A stretch of 32,479 nt of DNA from an uncultured Lachnospiraceae bacterium (GCA_910588215.1 CAJUQJ010000045.1:1-32479), one strand, 5' to 3'; shown: positions 23,237 through 32,218, numbered from the stretch's first letter. The notes: generated by a model from the letters alone, not told the origin. Numbers and translations: made by a program.

Positions 23237-24586
23237 ATGAAAAATAAATGGAAGAGAAGAAGGCTGTCCTCGTCCCAGATCATCATGCTGGGATTTATGG
23301 GGGTGATCGCCCTGGGAACAATGCTGCTCATGCTGCCGTTTGCAAGGGCAGGAGCAGGCAGGGCGCCTTTTCTGGATGCATTGTTTACGGCAACTTCTGC
23401 AACTTGTGTGACAGGCCTGATCACGCAGGATACGGCGACTTATTGGTCGGTGTTCGGGCAGACAGTGATCTTAGGACTGATTCAGATCGGTGGCCTGGGA
23501 GTGGTCACGGTAGCAGTCTTCATTACCAGACTTTCAGGGCGCAAGATAGGACTGATGCAGAGAAGCACCATGCAGGAGGCGATCGCAGCACCTCAGATGG
23601 GCGGTATCATAAGAATGACAGGATTTATCCTGAAAATGGTGGTCGTGATAGAAGGGATCGGCGCTTTGGCGCTGCTGCCTGTTATGGTCACGGAATTTGG
23701 CATCGGCAGGGGCATTTGGTACGCGGTGTTCCATTCGATCTCTTCTTTCTGTAATGCAGGGTTTGATCTGATGGGGATCAAAGAACCCTACTCGTCTCTG
23801 ACATCTTATACGGGCAGCGCCGCCGTCAACGTAATCGTGATGCTGCTCATCGTGGTGGGCGGTATCGGGTTTTTGACATGGGACGACGTGAAGCGTAATC
23901 GGCTGCACCTGCGCCGGTATCGTATGCAGAGTAAAGTAGTGCTGGCCGTAACATGCTTGCTGATCGTGCTGCCGGCAGTCTACTTCTATTTTCAGGAGTT
24001 TGCTATGCCCGGATGGGCGGATATGACAACGGGAGAGAAGATCTTCGCCTCTTTTTTTCAGTCGATCACGACCCGTACGGCAGGCTATAATACGGTGGAT
24101 CTGACCAAACTGACACAGTCCGGGCAGATGATCATGGTCCTGCTGATGCTGATCGGTGGCTCACCCGGCTCTACGGCGGGCGGCATGAAGGTCACTACCT
24201 TCGCGGTGCTTTTTGCGACAGCCATTGCGGTATTCCGCCGCAGACCCAACGCCCATATTTTTGGCCGGAGGATCCCAAACGATACGGCCCATTATGCCGC
24301 GACGGTGCTGATCCTGTATCTGAGCCTGTTTTTGGCGGGTGGTATTTTTATCGGGTGTGCGGAGAATATGCCCATCATGCCGGCACTGTTTGAGGCGGCG
24401 TCCGCCATTGCGACAGTGGGGGTCACACTGGGGATCACGCCGGATCTGTGTGTGGCATCTAAGACTGTCCTGATCATCTTGATGTTTCTAGGGCGCGTGG
24501 GCGGGATGACCATTGTGTATGCGGCGCTGTCTGCGAAGCATCCGTACGTATCGGAATTCCCGCAGGAAAAGATCATGGTGGGATAG
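23237..24586 (+). CDS. ktrB: Potassium uptake channel subunit KtrB (TrkH/KtrB family)
   Basis: A 449-residue membrane protein that moves K+ (coupled to Na+ in studied members). All four pore loops of the repeated M1-P-M2 fold are visible: SATCVTGL (54-61), SISSFCNAGFDL (167-178), SITTRTAGYNTVD (276-288) and ASAIATVGVTLG (388-399). The first-loop glycine and its equivalents form the filter. The conserved intramembrane gating-loop motif GGSPGSTAGGMK lies at 307-318. GAGGGG precedes the ATG. ktrA follows by 17 nt, and the two form the complete Ktr system. Confidence 0.95.
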   Translation: MKNKWKRRRLSSSQIIMLGFMGVIALGTMLLMLPFARAGAGRAPFLDALFTATSATCVTGLITQDTATYWSVFGQTVILGLIQIGGLGVVTVAVFITRLSGRKIGLMQRSTMQEAIAAPQMGGIIRMTGFILKMVVVIEGIGALALLPVMVTEFGIGRGIWYAVFHSISSFCNAGFDLMGIKEPYSSLTSYTGSAAVNVIVMLLIVVGGIGFLTWDDVKRNRLHLRRYRMQSKVVLAVTCLLIVLPAVYFYFQEFAMPGWADMTTGEKIFASFFQSITTRTAGYNTVDLTKLTQSGQMIMVLLMLIGGSPGSTAGGMKVTTFAVLFATAIAVFRRRPNAHIFGRRIPNDTAHYAATVLILYLSLFLAGGIFIGCAENMPIMPALFEAASAIATVGVTLGITPDLCVASKTVLIILMFLGRVGGMTIVYAALSAKHPYVSEFPQEKIMVG

Positions 24587-24603
24587 AAAAGGGGGAAATT
24601 TGT

Positions 24604-25251
24604 ATGAAATCAATCTTATTAGTAGGCCTGGGGCGTTTCGGCAGGCATATTGCGGAGAAACTGAACGCGCTTAACCATCAGGTGATGGCTGTAGACAGGA
24701 GAGAGGGACGGGTGGACGCGATTCTGCCGTTTGTCACGAATGCTCAGATCGGAGACAGTACCAATCCGGATTTTCTGACGTCTTTGGGAATTCGGAATTT
24801 TGACTTCTGTATTGTGGCGATCGGGGACGACTTTCAGAGTTCCCTGGAGACGACGTCTCTGCTCAAGGAGTTAGGTGCGAAGCTGGTGGTGTCCAGAGCC
24901 GCCAGTGACGTACATGCGAAGTTCCTGCTGCGGAATGGAGCGGATGAGATCATCTATCCGGAGAAGCAGCTGGCCAACTGGGTGGCGATCCGTTACAGTG
25001 CGGATCATATCTTCGATTATATAGAACTGGATGACGATCATGCGATATTTGAAGTACAGGTTCCTAAGGACTGGATCGGGAAGACGATCGGTGAGCTGGA
25101 TGTCCGCAAGAAGTACGGCATCAATATCATGGGAATCAAAGAGAACGGTAAGATGAATCTGACGGTCACGCCGAATATGGGGATAACAAACAGTCAGACA
25201 TTATTAGTACTGGGGACGATGAAGCAGATTCAGAGAGTGTTTCATCTCTGA
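24604..25251 (+). CDS. ktrA: Potassium uptake regulatory subunit KtrA (RCK domains)
   Basis: A 215-residue cytosolic regulator that forms an octameric ring under KtrB. The RCK_N Rossmann fold starts LLVGLGRFGRHIAEKL with the GxGxxG nucleotide motif (8-13) and has the expected acidic residue after the second strand (VMAVDRREG). RCK_C lies at about 135-215 (AIFEVQVPKDWIGKTIGELD). ATP and ADP, and in relatives c-di-AMP on the C-terminal domain, set channel activity. It is co-transcribed with ktrB. Confidence 0.94.
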   Translation: MKSILLVGLGRFGRHIAEKLNALNHQVMAVDRREGRVDAILPFVTNAQIGDSTNPDFLTSLGIRNFDFCIVAIGDDFQSSLETTSLLKELGAKLVVSRAASDVHAKFLLRNGADEIIYPEKQLANWVAIRYSADHIFDYIELDDDHAIFEVQVPKDWIGKTIGELDVRKKYGINIMGIKENGKMNLTVTPNMGITNSQTLLVLGTMKQIQRVFHL

Positions 25252-25283
25252 TGGGTACAAGAATCCGGCCGATAACTTTACGG

Positions 25284-25370
25284 TTTCAGGCATCCAGCCT
25301 CTCGCCGAAGGCGACTTGGAATGGGTTGGATGCGTTACAGTTTGCGGCCGGTTAGGCCGTGAACTGTAAC
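25284..25370. repeat. Composite intergenic repeat: 54-nt block plus 39-nt hairpin, copy B
   Basis: The first block (25284-25337) matches 1411-1467. It contains TCGCC-GAA-GGCGA (25302-25314), a tight 5-bp hairpin, inside a longer arm pair ATCCA/TGGAT. The second block (25332-25370) is identical to 254-292 and forms a 16-bp stem. It lies directly after ktrA, where the hairpins might also end transcription. It is the most complete example in the window of a modular, possibly mobile, non-coding element. Confidence 0.8.
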
Positions 25371-25409
25371 ATTTTCTCAGAACTTACACAGTGATGGACC
25401 GCTCAGGGA

Positions 25410-25438
25410 TTGTACAAAATGTACAGGTCATGTATAAT
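25410..25438 (+). promoter_or_regulatory. Promoter of the EEP-fold protein gene
   Basis: TTGTAC (25410-25415) and a perfect TATAAT (25433-25438) are 17 bp apart. A short dyad TGTAC-AAAAT-GTACA (25411-25425) covers the -35 box and could be an operator. Transcription would start near 25445, giving a leader of about 147 nt and ruling out upstream in-frame starts. Confidence 0.75.
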
Positions 25439-25470
25439 GGGGGAAGGTATGACTTTGACAGGAAACAGAA

Positions 25471-25552
25471 GAATTTGTGCCGAAACGTCACAAATTCTGT
25501 TGATCGCGGAGCAAAATCGGAGTATTCCTTCGGAAAACTCCTAAATTCTGTT
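25471..25552 (+). other. Hairpin-rich 5' leader of the EEP-fold gene
   Basis: GAATTTGTG (25471-25479) and CACAAATTC (25489-25497) form a perfect stem with 9-nt loop. GGAGTATTCC (25519-25528) and GGAAAACTCC (25532-25541) form a second stem with one mismatch. AAATTCTGTT occurs twice, at 25492-25501 and 25543-25552, both followed by a CGCG. The second direct repeat could pair with the first hairpin's left arm, giving alternative folds. The whole gap 25252-25591 has no supported gene. Confidence 0.5.
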
Positions 25553-25591
25553 CGCGTCCTCAGCGCAAAACGCTTCGGCATGGAGTTAAAA

Positions 25592-26767
25592 ATGAGAAAA
25601 ACAGGAAAAAGGATTGCGGTTATCGCACTGATATTGATTCTGATACTTGTCGTCTATGTGATCTATGTGTTTGCCGTTTATGACAGGCTGCCGGACAAGC
25701 TGGCCCTGGAAGTTTACAGAGTGGAGACGGGAACCGATGACGGGAACGGGATGGATGACGCGATGACGATAGAGGACTCGACGTCCTGGGATGAGGGGAT
25801 TTATTCTGCCGGGCAGAACTATAGTATCCTGACTTACAATATCGGGTTTGGTGCCTATCTTCCCGAATACAGCTTTTTCATGGATGGGGGTAAGTCTTCC
25901 TGGGGAAAAGATGAGGACAGCGTGGCAGCGGCCGTGTGCGGGGCAGGAACGCTGATGCGTGATACGGATGCTGATTTCATGCTTATACAGGAGGTGGACA
26001 GGGACGGTACCCGTTCTTATCATATTGATGAGCTGGAATTGCTGAATCAGTTTACGGAAGGCTATTACTATACTTATGCACAGAATTATGACTCTCCGTT
26101 CCTCTTTTTCCCGCCATGGGAACCGCATGGGGCGAATAAGGCGGGAGTGGTGACGTATTCCAGAGGAGCGATCACGGAGGCCATGCGCAGGAGCCTGCCG
26201 ATATCGGAGTCTCTTTCCAAATTTGTCGATCTTGACCGGTGCTATTCGATCTCGCGGATTCCGCTGGGAGAATTAGGTTCAGGGACACAGCCGGAATCTG
26301 CAGCAGCATCGGCCGAAGATGGCAGGATGCTGTGCCTGTATAATATGCATATGTCTGCTTACGGCAGCAGTGATGAGATCCGTGCCGGACAGCTGGCGAT
26401 GCTTTATGAGGATATGATGGCGGATCGTCAGAAAGGAAATTATGTAATCTGCGGCGGAGATTTTAATCATGATCTGAAGACGGAAAATTCACGGAACGCA
26501 CCGGAGTGGGCGTATCCTTTTCCGAGGGAAAGCCTGCCCGAGGGATTTCGGATGGCGATAGATGACAGTGCGGCGGCAGAGGCGGATATCGAGCACAATA
26601 CCTGCAGAAGTGCCGAAGAACCTTATCAGGAAGAGACGACTTATACGGTGACGCTGGATGGGTTCATTGTCTCGGATAATGTTGAGGTGAGATCCTACAG
26701 ACATGTTGATACCGGCTATCTGTATTCGGATCATGACCCGGTGCTCATGGAGTTTGTACTGAAATAG
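25592..26767 (+). CDS. Membrane-anchored endonuclease/exonuclease/phosphatase (EEP) fold protein
   Basis: A 391-residue protein with an N-terminal signal anchor (about 7-29, a run of Ile/Leu/Val), so its catalytic domain should be outside the cell. EEP motifs are present in order: TYNIGFG with N83, MLIQEVDRD with catalytic E134, NMHMSAYGSSD with H253, GGDFNHDL with D290 and N292, and YSDHDPV with D380-H381. The fold covers DNases, phosphodiesterases and sphingomyelinases, so the substrate is undecided. The ATG at 25592 has GGAG seven bases upstream. It is a single-gene unit ending at the 26808 terminator. Confidence 0.87.
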   Translation: MRKTGKRIAVIALILILILVVYVIYVFAVYDRLPDKLALEVYRVETGTDDGNGMDDAMTIEDSTSWDEGIYSAGQNYSILTYNIGFGAYLPEYSFFMDGGKSSWGKDEDSVAAAVCGAGTLMRDTDADFMLIQEVDRDGTRSYHIDELELLNQFTEGYYYTYAQNYDSPFLFFPPWEPHGANKAGVVTYSRGAITEAMRRSLPISESLSKFVDLDRCYSISRIPLGELGSGTQPESAAASAEDGRMLCLYNMHMSAYGSSDEIRAGQLAMLYEDMMADRQKGNYVICGGDFNHDLKTENSRNAPEWAYPFPRESLPEGFRMAIDDSAAAEADIEHNTCRSAEEPYQEETTYTVTLDGFIVSDNVEVRSYRHVDTGYLYSDHDPVLMEFVLK

Positions 26768-26807
26768 AGCACGAAAAGGTGCTGTCGAATAGATAGCCGT
26801 ACACAGT

Positions 26808-26854
26808 GACAGGTGTGATTCATACAGACCACACCTGTCCTTTGCTTCTCTTTT
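26808..26854. terminator. Terminator between the convergent EEP and nupQ genes
   Basis: GACAGGTGTG (26808-26817) pairs exactly with CACACCTGTC (26830-26839), followed by a T-rich stretch (CTTTGCTTCTCTTTTA). It serves the plus strand well. On the minus strand the tract is weaker. Confidence 0.75.
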
Positions 26855-26855
26855 A

Positions 26856-27815
26856 TCATCTGGCGCCTTTATCGTAAATCTCACCGAGCGCTTTCGGTGC
26901 GTGATTCTTTTTGCTGAAGAAGATCAACATCAGCAGTGTGAGTACGTAGGGCAGTACCATCACCAGATCCTGATAGCTGCTGGGCATTTCCAGAAATTTC
27001 ACCAGTTCGTAACCGCCGGAGCGGGCGAAGCCAAACAGCAGGCAGGCGCCCAGAGTGGGCATGATCTTCCAATTGCCGAAGATCAAGGCGGCGATGGCCA
27101 GATAGCCGTAACCGGAATAGATATTGGATGAGAAGTTGGCGGAAATCGAGTAGGCAAAGCAGATACCGCCCAATCCGGAAAGTGCGCCGGAGGCCATCAC
27201 TGCTATGAGACGGACTCTGCTCACTTCGATTCCTGCGGCATCCACTGCATGCGGATTGTCACCGCAGGCACGCAGATGCAGGCCGAAGCGGGTCTGATAC
27301 AGGATATACCAGGCGATCAGTGCGATCAGTGTGATCACGATCTCAAAGGGATAGAGATTTGTGAATACGGCACCCAGCACAGGAATCTTCGACAGCACCG
27401 GCACGGTGATGCGGGCGGATACGCCCAGCACAAACTTATTGGAAGCAGCCCCGAAGATGCTGGCATTGATCTGCTTAGTCAAAAATTCTGTCAGAGCCAT
27501 AGCCAGAATATTGATCACGACACCGCTGATTACCTGATTGGCTTTGAATTTAATGCAGAGCATAGCGTGCAGCAACGAGAAAAGCATACCGCCCAGGAAG
27601 GCAAACAGCATAGCCAGATAGAAGGGGATCGGGGAATTGCCGGCAAAATACTGTGCGATACAGACTGCGAACAGTGCACCGCAGAAAGCGCCAAATCCCT
27701 GCAGGCCTTCGATAGCCAGATTGGTGATGCCGCTGCGCTCACAGTAGATTCCGCCGATCGCCATGATAAAGAGCGGTAGTGCGAAAGATAAGCCGTCTAT
27801 GATAATCGTATTCAT
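26856..27815 (-). CDS. nupQ: Nucleoside ABC transporter permease NupQ
   Basis: A 319-residue permease of the simple-sugar/nucleoside group (BPD_transp_2) with about eight to nine hydrophobic segments. The start is typical (MNTIIIDGLSFALPLFIMAIGGIYCERSGITNLAIEG), and CGDNPHAVDAAGIEVSRVR in the cytoplasmic loop is the family coupling-helix signature. It pairs with NupP. The ATG overlaps the nupP stop (ATGA), so translation is coupled. Residues resemble B. subtilis NupQ from memory. Guanosine-type nucleosides are the known substrate of that system, but this one could carry other nucleosides. Confidence 0.88.
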   Translation of the reverse strand: MNTIIIDGLSFALPLFIMAIGGIYCERSGITNLAIEGLQGFGAFCGALFAVCIAQYFAGNSPIPFYLAMLFAFLGGMLFSLLHAMLCIKFKANQVISGVVINILAMALTEFLTKQINASIFGAASNKFVLGVSARITVPVLSKIPVLGAVFTNLYPFEIVITLIALIAWYILYQTRFGLHLRACGDNPHAVDAAGIEVSRVRLIAVMASGALSGLGGICFAYSISANFSSNIYSGYGYLAIAALIFGNWKIMPTLGACLLFGFARSGGYELVKFLEMPSSYQDLVMVLPYVLTLLMLIFFSKKNHAPKALGEIYDKGAR

Positions 27816-28957
27816 TGAGATTCCTCCATTTTCAAGTTTCTTTCATCCTTCCAACGGTTGACTTTATATTGTACATAAGCGCCGCAGGCAGAAAACAGAA
27901 GGATGATACCGGTGATAGCGGAAGCGATCTCTGCCTGGACACCTGAGGTAGAGCTCATATAGGTACTTCCCTTCGAGATCACTGTGATCAGGAACGAAGA
28001 GAAAATGATACCGATGGGAGAACTGTTGCCAAGCAGTGCAACGGCGATGGCATCGTATCCGGTGCTGACCAATACCTTGGGCTGTATGGAAGCGAAATAA
28101 CCAAGATAGTAAGTGACGCCGGCCAGTCCTGCGAAGCCGCCGGAAAGCATCATGGCCAGAACTCTCGTGCGCCCTACGCGGATGCCGGCATATTCTGCAG
28201 CACGTATGCTGTTGCCGACAGCCTTGATCTCGAAGCCAAGGGTGGTTCTGTGCAGGATGAAAGCCGTAACGGCAATGCCCACTACGGCCACCAGAATGCC
28301 CAGCGGGATATCCATCTTATAATCCCCAACGACCACGTCTACCAGTGTCAGTCTTCCTGCCTGTTTGACATTGGCGGACTGTCTGGAAACAGGATCCACA
28401 TAGAAGGTGTTGATCAGAAAACTGATGACGTATTGGAAGATATAGTTGAACATGATCGTGGATACCACTTCGTTGATATTAAAGCGATGCTTCAGAAAAC
28501 CGACGAGACCGCCTGCCAATGCTCCAATGAGAAAGCCGATCAACACGACCAACGGTTTGGCGATCACTGCCGGAAGATCGGAATAGCCGATCAAAACAGT
28601 GGCTGTAAAGCCGGCGGCCAGCATCTGACCTGACACACCGATGTTGAACAGGCCGGCCTTCAGGGCGATCAGGACAGCAAGCGCCGCGAAAAGCATCGGA
28701 GTCAGGGCATTTAAGAAGCTGGTAAAATCCGTGATCATACCTTTGTGTCCGGCGTAAGAAGCTTTCGGCGCAAGTCCGGAGCCCTGCAGCAGGTTGTAAT
28801 AGGCCTGTAAGGGGTTCTTCCCCAGCAGGGCAATCACCAGGATGCCGAAGATCAGGCTGAGCAGGATCGTGAAGACCGGGATCATATAGTGCTGTCTTTT
28901 CTCATGCCCGATGGTCTGTAAGATGACTCTATGTAGGAAGTTATTCTTATTTTTCAT
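27812..28957 (-). CDS. nupP: Nucleoside ABC transporter permease NupP
   Basis: A 381-residue permease partner of NupQ. It has an N-terminal cytosolic tail, about ten hydrophobic segments, and the coupling motif AVGNSIRAAEYAGIRVGRTR. FNIGVSGQMLAAGF is typical of BMP-type transporter permeases. The start at 28957 (MKNKNNFLHR) is preferred; a frame from 29074 would overlap nupO and has no ribosome site. The site before 28957 is weak (AAAGG at a long spacing), which may tune subunit levels. Confidence 0.88.
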   Translation of the reverse strand: MKNKNNFLHRVILQTIGHEKRQHYMIPVFTILLSLIFGILVIALLGKNPLQAYYNLLQGSGLAPKASYAGHKGMITDFTSFLNALTPMLFAALAVLIALKAGLFNIGVSGQMLAAGFTATVLIGYSDLPAVIAKPLVVLIGFLIGALAGGLVGFLKHRFNINEVVSTIMFNYIFQYVISFLINTFYVDPVSRQSANVKQAGRLTLVDVVVGDYKMDIPLGILVAVVGIAVTAFILHRTTLGFEIKAVGNSIRAAEYAGIRVGRTRVLAMMLSGGFAGLAGVTYYLGYFASIQPKVLVSTGYDAIAVALLGNSSPIGIIFSSFLITVISKGSTYMSSTSGVQAEIASAITGIILLFSACGAYVQYKVNRWKDERNLKMEESQ

Positions 28958-29051
28958 CGTTCTGTTATACCTTTCGTCCACTTTGTAGAATTTTGAGAGA
29001 TGCCGCTGTAAACGGTGTGAGCAGTACACCGGTGTCTGCGGGAAGGTTCCC

Positions 29052-30590
29052 TTAGGTGTGCTTTGCGCCAACACCCATCATAAATTCACCTACCTCGGAG
29101 GGGGTCAGTGTCCTTGCGTCGGCAATCTTCTGGATCGCGCCGTTGTAGATGACGCCGATGGTATCTGCCAGATTCATGACTTCATCCAGTTCGAGGGAGA
29201 TCAATAGGATGGCTTTGCCTTTGTTGCGCTCCTCTACGATCTGTTTGTGGATATTCTCAATGGCGCCGATATCCAGGCCTCGCGTGGGCTGTACGAAGAT
29301 CGTGAGCGGAGAGTCCTGCTCGATCTCTCTGGCAATGATAGCCTTCTGCTGATTGCCTCCGCTCATGGAACGGACAATGGTGTCGTTCCCTTGGCTGCTG
29401 CGGATATCGTATTTCCTGATCAGGGTGTCGCCGTATTTGGTGAATTCTTCCGGGCGGACCACACCTTTATGGGAAAAAGGCTCTTCAAAGTAGCTCTTCA
29501 ATGCCAGATTGTCGGATAAGGTAAAGTCCATCACCAATCCTACGTTGTGGCGGTCTTCCGGGATATAGGAGATACCGGACAGATTCCGTCTGCGAATAGA
29601 ATAGGAGGTAATATCCGCACCGTTTAACGTGATCGTGCCATGTGACGGCTTCATCAGACCGGCAATAGCATCAGCCAGCTCGATCTGGCCGTTACCGGAT
29701 ACACCGGCAACCACGAAGATCTCCCCTTCCCGCACGGAGAAAGTAACGTCTTTGACAACTTCGTATTTGTCTTCATTCTTGACGGTCAGATGTTCTACAT
29801 GCAGCACTTCCCGGCCAAATTTGGGTTCCGGCTTGTCCACCGTAAAGCTGACCTCCCGGCCCACCATCAGATTGGCCATAGTCTTCGTATCTGTCTCGGA
29901 CACGTTCAACACATCGATCAGCTTGCCGCGGCAAAGGATGGCGCAGCGGTCTGCGATCTTCTTGATCTCTTCCAACTTATGCGTGATCAGGATGATGGTC
30001 TTGCCGTCATCCCGCAGGCTGCGGATGATCTCCAGGAGGAATTCGATCTCCTGGGGCGTCAGTACGGCAGTGGGCTCGTCGAAGATCAAGATCTCCGCCT
30101 CCCGGTACAACATCTTAAGGATCTCGACGCGCTGTTGCATGGAGACGTTGATCTGTTCGATCACCTTGGTGGGTTCTACTTCCAGGCCGAATTTACGGGA
30201 GAGTTCCAGAATATCCTGGTTGGCCTTCTTCAGATCCACGGAGGGGAAAAGACCGAGAGTTTTCTTCATCGGTTCCATTCCCATAATGATATTCTCGGCG
30301 ATCGTATAGTTACTTACCAGCTTAAAATGCTGGTGTACCATACCGATATTCAGTTTGGTCGCGTGATTGGGTGACTGGATCTTAACCTTGTCACCGCGGA
30401 TGATGATCTCGCCCTCGTCCGGTTCATACATACCGAAGAGCATGCTCATCAGAGTAGACTTACCGGCTCCGTTTTCCCCGAGAAGTGCGTAGATCTCGCC
30501 CTTCTTGATCTGGATCGAAACGTCATCGTTCGCCACGATACCGGGGAAACGCTTTGTGATATGATTCATCTCGATAATGTAATCTGACAT
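29052..30590 (-). CDS. nupO: Nucleoside ABC transporter ATP-binding protein NupO
   Basis: A 512-residue tandem ATPase. The first half has Walker A GENGAGKST (38-46), a weak signature NVSMQQRVEIL and Walker B ILIFDEPTAVLTPQE. The second half has the degenerate P-loop GVSGNGQIEL, the intact signature MSGGNQQKA and FVQPTRGLDIGA in place of the usual DEPT. This split of functional and degenerate sites is normal for the simple-sugar/nucleoside group. The ATG at 30590 follows GAGGT; an upstream start at 30668 is less supported. It should energise NupP and NupQ. Confidence 0.9.
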   Translation of the reverse strand: MSDYIIEMNHITKRFPGIVANDDVSIQIKKGEIYALLGENGAGKSTLMSMLFGMYEPDEGEIIIRGDKVKIQSPNHATKLNIGMVHQHFKLVSNYTIAENIIMGMEPMKKTLGLFPSVDLKKANQDILELSRKFGLEVEPTKVIEQINVSMQQRVEILKMLYREAEILIFDEPTAVLTPQEIEFLLEIIRSLRDDGKTIILITHKLEEIKKIADRCAILCRGKLIDVLNVSETDTKTMANLMVGREVSFTVDKPEPKFGREVLHVEHLTVKNEDKYEVVKDVTFSVREGEIFVVAGVSGNGQIELADAIAGLMKPSHGTITLNGADITSYSIRRRNLSGISYIPEDRHNVGLVMDFTLSDNLALKSYFEEPFSHKGVVRPEEFTKYGDTLIRKYDIRSSQGNDTIVRSMSGGNQQKAIIAREIEQDSPLTIFVQPTRGLDIGAIENIHKQIVEERNKGKAILLISLELDEVMNLADTIGVIYNGAIQKIADARTLTPSEVGEFMMGVGAKHT

Positions 30591-30773
30591 GCGCTTACCT
30601 CGCTTTTCCTTCGTCATAAAATCTTCTCCGGCGATCTTGCCGTATTCCCGGAGAACCCTAGTACTCATCCATCATGCACAGCCTGTCATCTGGCGGGCCG
30701 CATGACCATCCATGCTATGAAAGGCGGATTTGATTTGTCTTTTACAATTTTTACTATAATAATAGAATACGGC

Positions 30774-30823
30774 AAAATAAAAGAGGCCGCAAGAGAAAAA
30801 TCCCTTGCAGCCTCTTTTATTTT
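30774..30823 (-). terminator. Terminator after nupN, before nupO
   Basis: Long inverted arms (AAAATAAAAGAGGC on one side, GCCTCTTTTATTTT on the other, 30774-30823) form an A/T-flanked stem. On the minus strand it follows the nupN stop by about 8 nt and ends in T-rich sequence. It works as an intrinsic terminator with possible read-through, so the lipoprotein could be made in excess over the other subunits. The 30591-30773 gap shows no other gene and no clear promoter for nupO. Confidence 0.85.
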
Positions 30824-30830
30824 GGTATTC

Positions 30831-32084
30831 TTACCAGGCAAAATCTTCAGGTGTTACGCCGTTGAAGTTAGCAGCCGGAACGATCGTGCCGCCTTTTACC
30901 TGCTCGTAAGCAGCGTCGATCTTGGAGATCGTCTCAGCGGATAACTGACATCTGCCGTCTTCCTTCACGTAACCGGTGGAATCGGTGTCAGCCTGCAGTA
31001 CTACGTTCGCGCCCTTGAAGGTGCCGTCCACGATGGAGTTTAAGGAACGTTCTACGTTCAGGTGCATTACTTTCAGTGCGGAAGTCAATACCACGTTGGC
31101 ATCTCCGTTCGCACCGTCATCATACTGGTCTACGTCACAGCCGATGAAGGAAACGCCTTCAGCTTCTTTGACTGCGGTCAGAACACCGTTGCCGGAAGCG
31201 CCTGCTGCTACGAAGACGATGTCTACGCCCTCAGCGATCAGAGCATTGCCGACTACCTTACCGGTTGCCTCATCAGCGAAGGAACCGATATAGTTACCGC
31301 CCACGTCAGCGCCTGTAACGTCTGTACCTGCATAGGAAGCAAGTTCTACGATCTCTACGCTTGTGCCTTCTGTCTCATTGACATATTTCACGCCGCATTC
31401 AAAACCGTACTGGTAGTTTACGTTGGAAGGATAAGCGATTCCGTTGACAACGGCTACCTTGTTCGTTGTAGTCTCAAGAGCGGCTGCCATACCTGCGAAG
31501 AAACCTGACTCCTGCTCTGCGAACTGCATAGCATAGATATTATCTACGGTCACTTCGTTGCCTTCCGCATCGGTGGGAAAAGAATCCACAAGGATGAAGT
31601 CAACATCCGGATTCTCCTGTGCGATGGTAGCGATACCTGCAAACTGGAAACCGCAGCATACGATCGCATCATAATCGGCTACGATGTCGGCAACTGCCTG
31701 TACGGCTGCCGTAACATCACCTGTCGGCTCCTGGACAGGAGTAACGGTGCAGTCAGGGTGGCTTTCGATAAATGTCAGGATACCGTTGTAATTGTCCTCA
31801 TTAAAGGAACCGTCGTCTACACCGGAAGGACTGCTGACAATAGCGATCTTTAACGCTGCGTCGCCGGTAGCTTCCGCTGCTTCTGCGGACTCATCGGTGC
31901 TTTCGGCATCCGTCTCTGTTTCAGGAGCTTCTTCTTCTGCTTCTGCCTCCGGTGTATCTGTGCTCTCTGTTGTATCTTCTGCCGGTGCCTCATTCGTAGA
32001 AGACTGGGCGTCACTATTGCCGCAGCCAAATAAAGAAAGAGCCATAACAGAAGAAAGGATCAGTGCTAAAACTTTCTTTTTCAT
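30831..32084 (-). CDS. nupN: BMP family nucleoside-binding lipoprotein NupN
   Basis: A 417-residue lipoprotein with a signal peptide ending in lipobox LFGC (Cys 21), an acidic, Thr/Ala/Glu-rich spacer (about 22-75) that lifts the domain off the membrane, then a BMP/PnrA fold. Typical segments are LKIAIVSSPSGVDDGSFNEDNYNG, CCGFQFAGIA, FILVDSFP, EQESGFFAGMAAAL, VFVAAGASGNGVL and GCDVDQYDDGA. The latter two contact the nucleoside in PnrA-type proteins. The ATG at 32084 follows AGGAG. It is the receptor of the NupOPQ importer and is first in the operon. Confidence 0.92.
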   Translation of the reverse strand: MKKKVLALILSSVMALSLFGCGNSDAQSSTNEAPAEDTTESTDTPEAEAEEEAPETETDAESTDESAEAAEATGDAALKIAIVSSPSGVDDGSFNEDNYNGILTFIESHPDCTVTPVQEPTGDVTAAVQAVADIVADYDAIVCCGFQFAGIATIAQENPDVDFILVDSFPTDAEGNEVTVDNIYAMQFAEQESGFFAGMAAALETTTNKVAVVNGIAYPSNVNYQYGFECGVKYVNETEGTSVEIVELASYAGTDVTGADVGGNYIGSFADEATGKVVGNALIAEGVDIVFVAAGASGNGVLTAVKEAEGVSFIGCDVDQYDDGANGDANVVLTSALKVMHLNVERSLNSIVDGTFKGANVVLQADTDSTGYVKEDGRCQLSAETISKIDAAYEQVKGGTIVPAANFNGVTPEDFAW

Positions 32085-32186
32085 GAATAATTCTCCTCTC
32101 TGTTGTTGGTGGCATGTCCCGTTTCTCATGACGAGCAATTGATGATTGCTGCATAAAGAAATGAAACATATCGTTAACATTTTCTA

Positions 32187-32218
32187 ATATTAGCACTGAC
32201 CGGAAAGAATTGCAATTC
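32187..32218 (-). promoter_or_regulatory. Promoter and palindromic operator of nupN
   Basis: On the minus strand, TTGCAA (32210-32215) and TAATAT (32187-32192) are 17 bp apart, with an extended -10 TGC. A perfect 12-bp palindrome GAATTGCAATTC (32207-32218) covers the -35 box and is a likely repressor site. The transcript start near 32180 leaves a leader of about 97 nt with a small AGCAAT/ATTGCT hairpin. Confidence 0.75.

Noticed and set aside
254..25370. CRISPR-like repeats
   Set aside because: The repeat copies are single and far apart with no regular spacers and no cas genes.
25449..25544. A 31-codon ORF in the EEP leader
   Set aside because: Its ATG is only about 4 nt from the predicted transcript start, leaving no ribosome site, and it runs through both hairpins.
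25391..25591. An in-frame extension of the EEP protein starting at 25391
   Set aside because: It begins upstream of the promoter at 25410-25438, so it would not be in the transcript, and the signal anchor begins after 25592.
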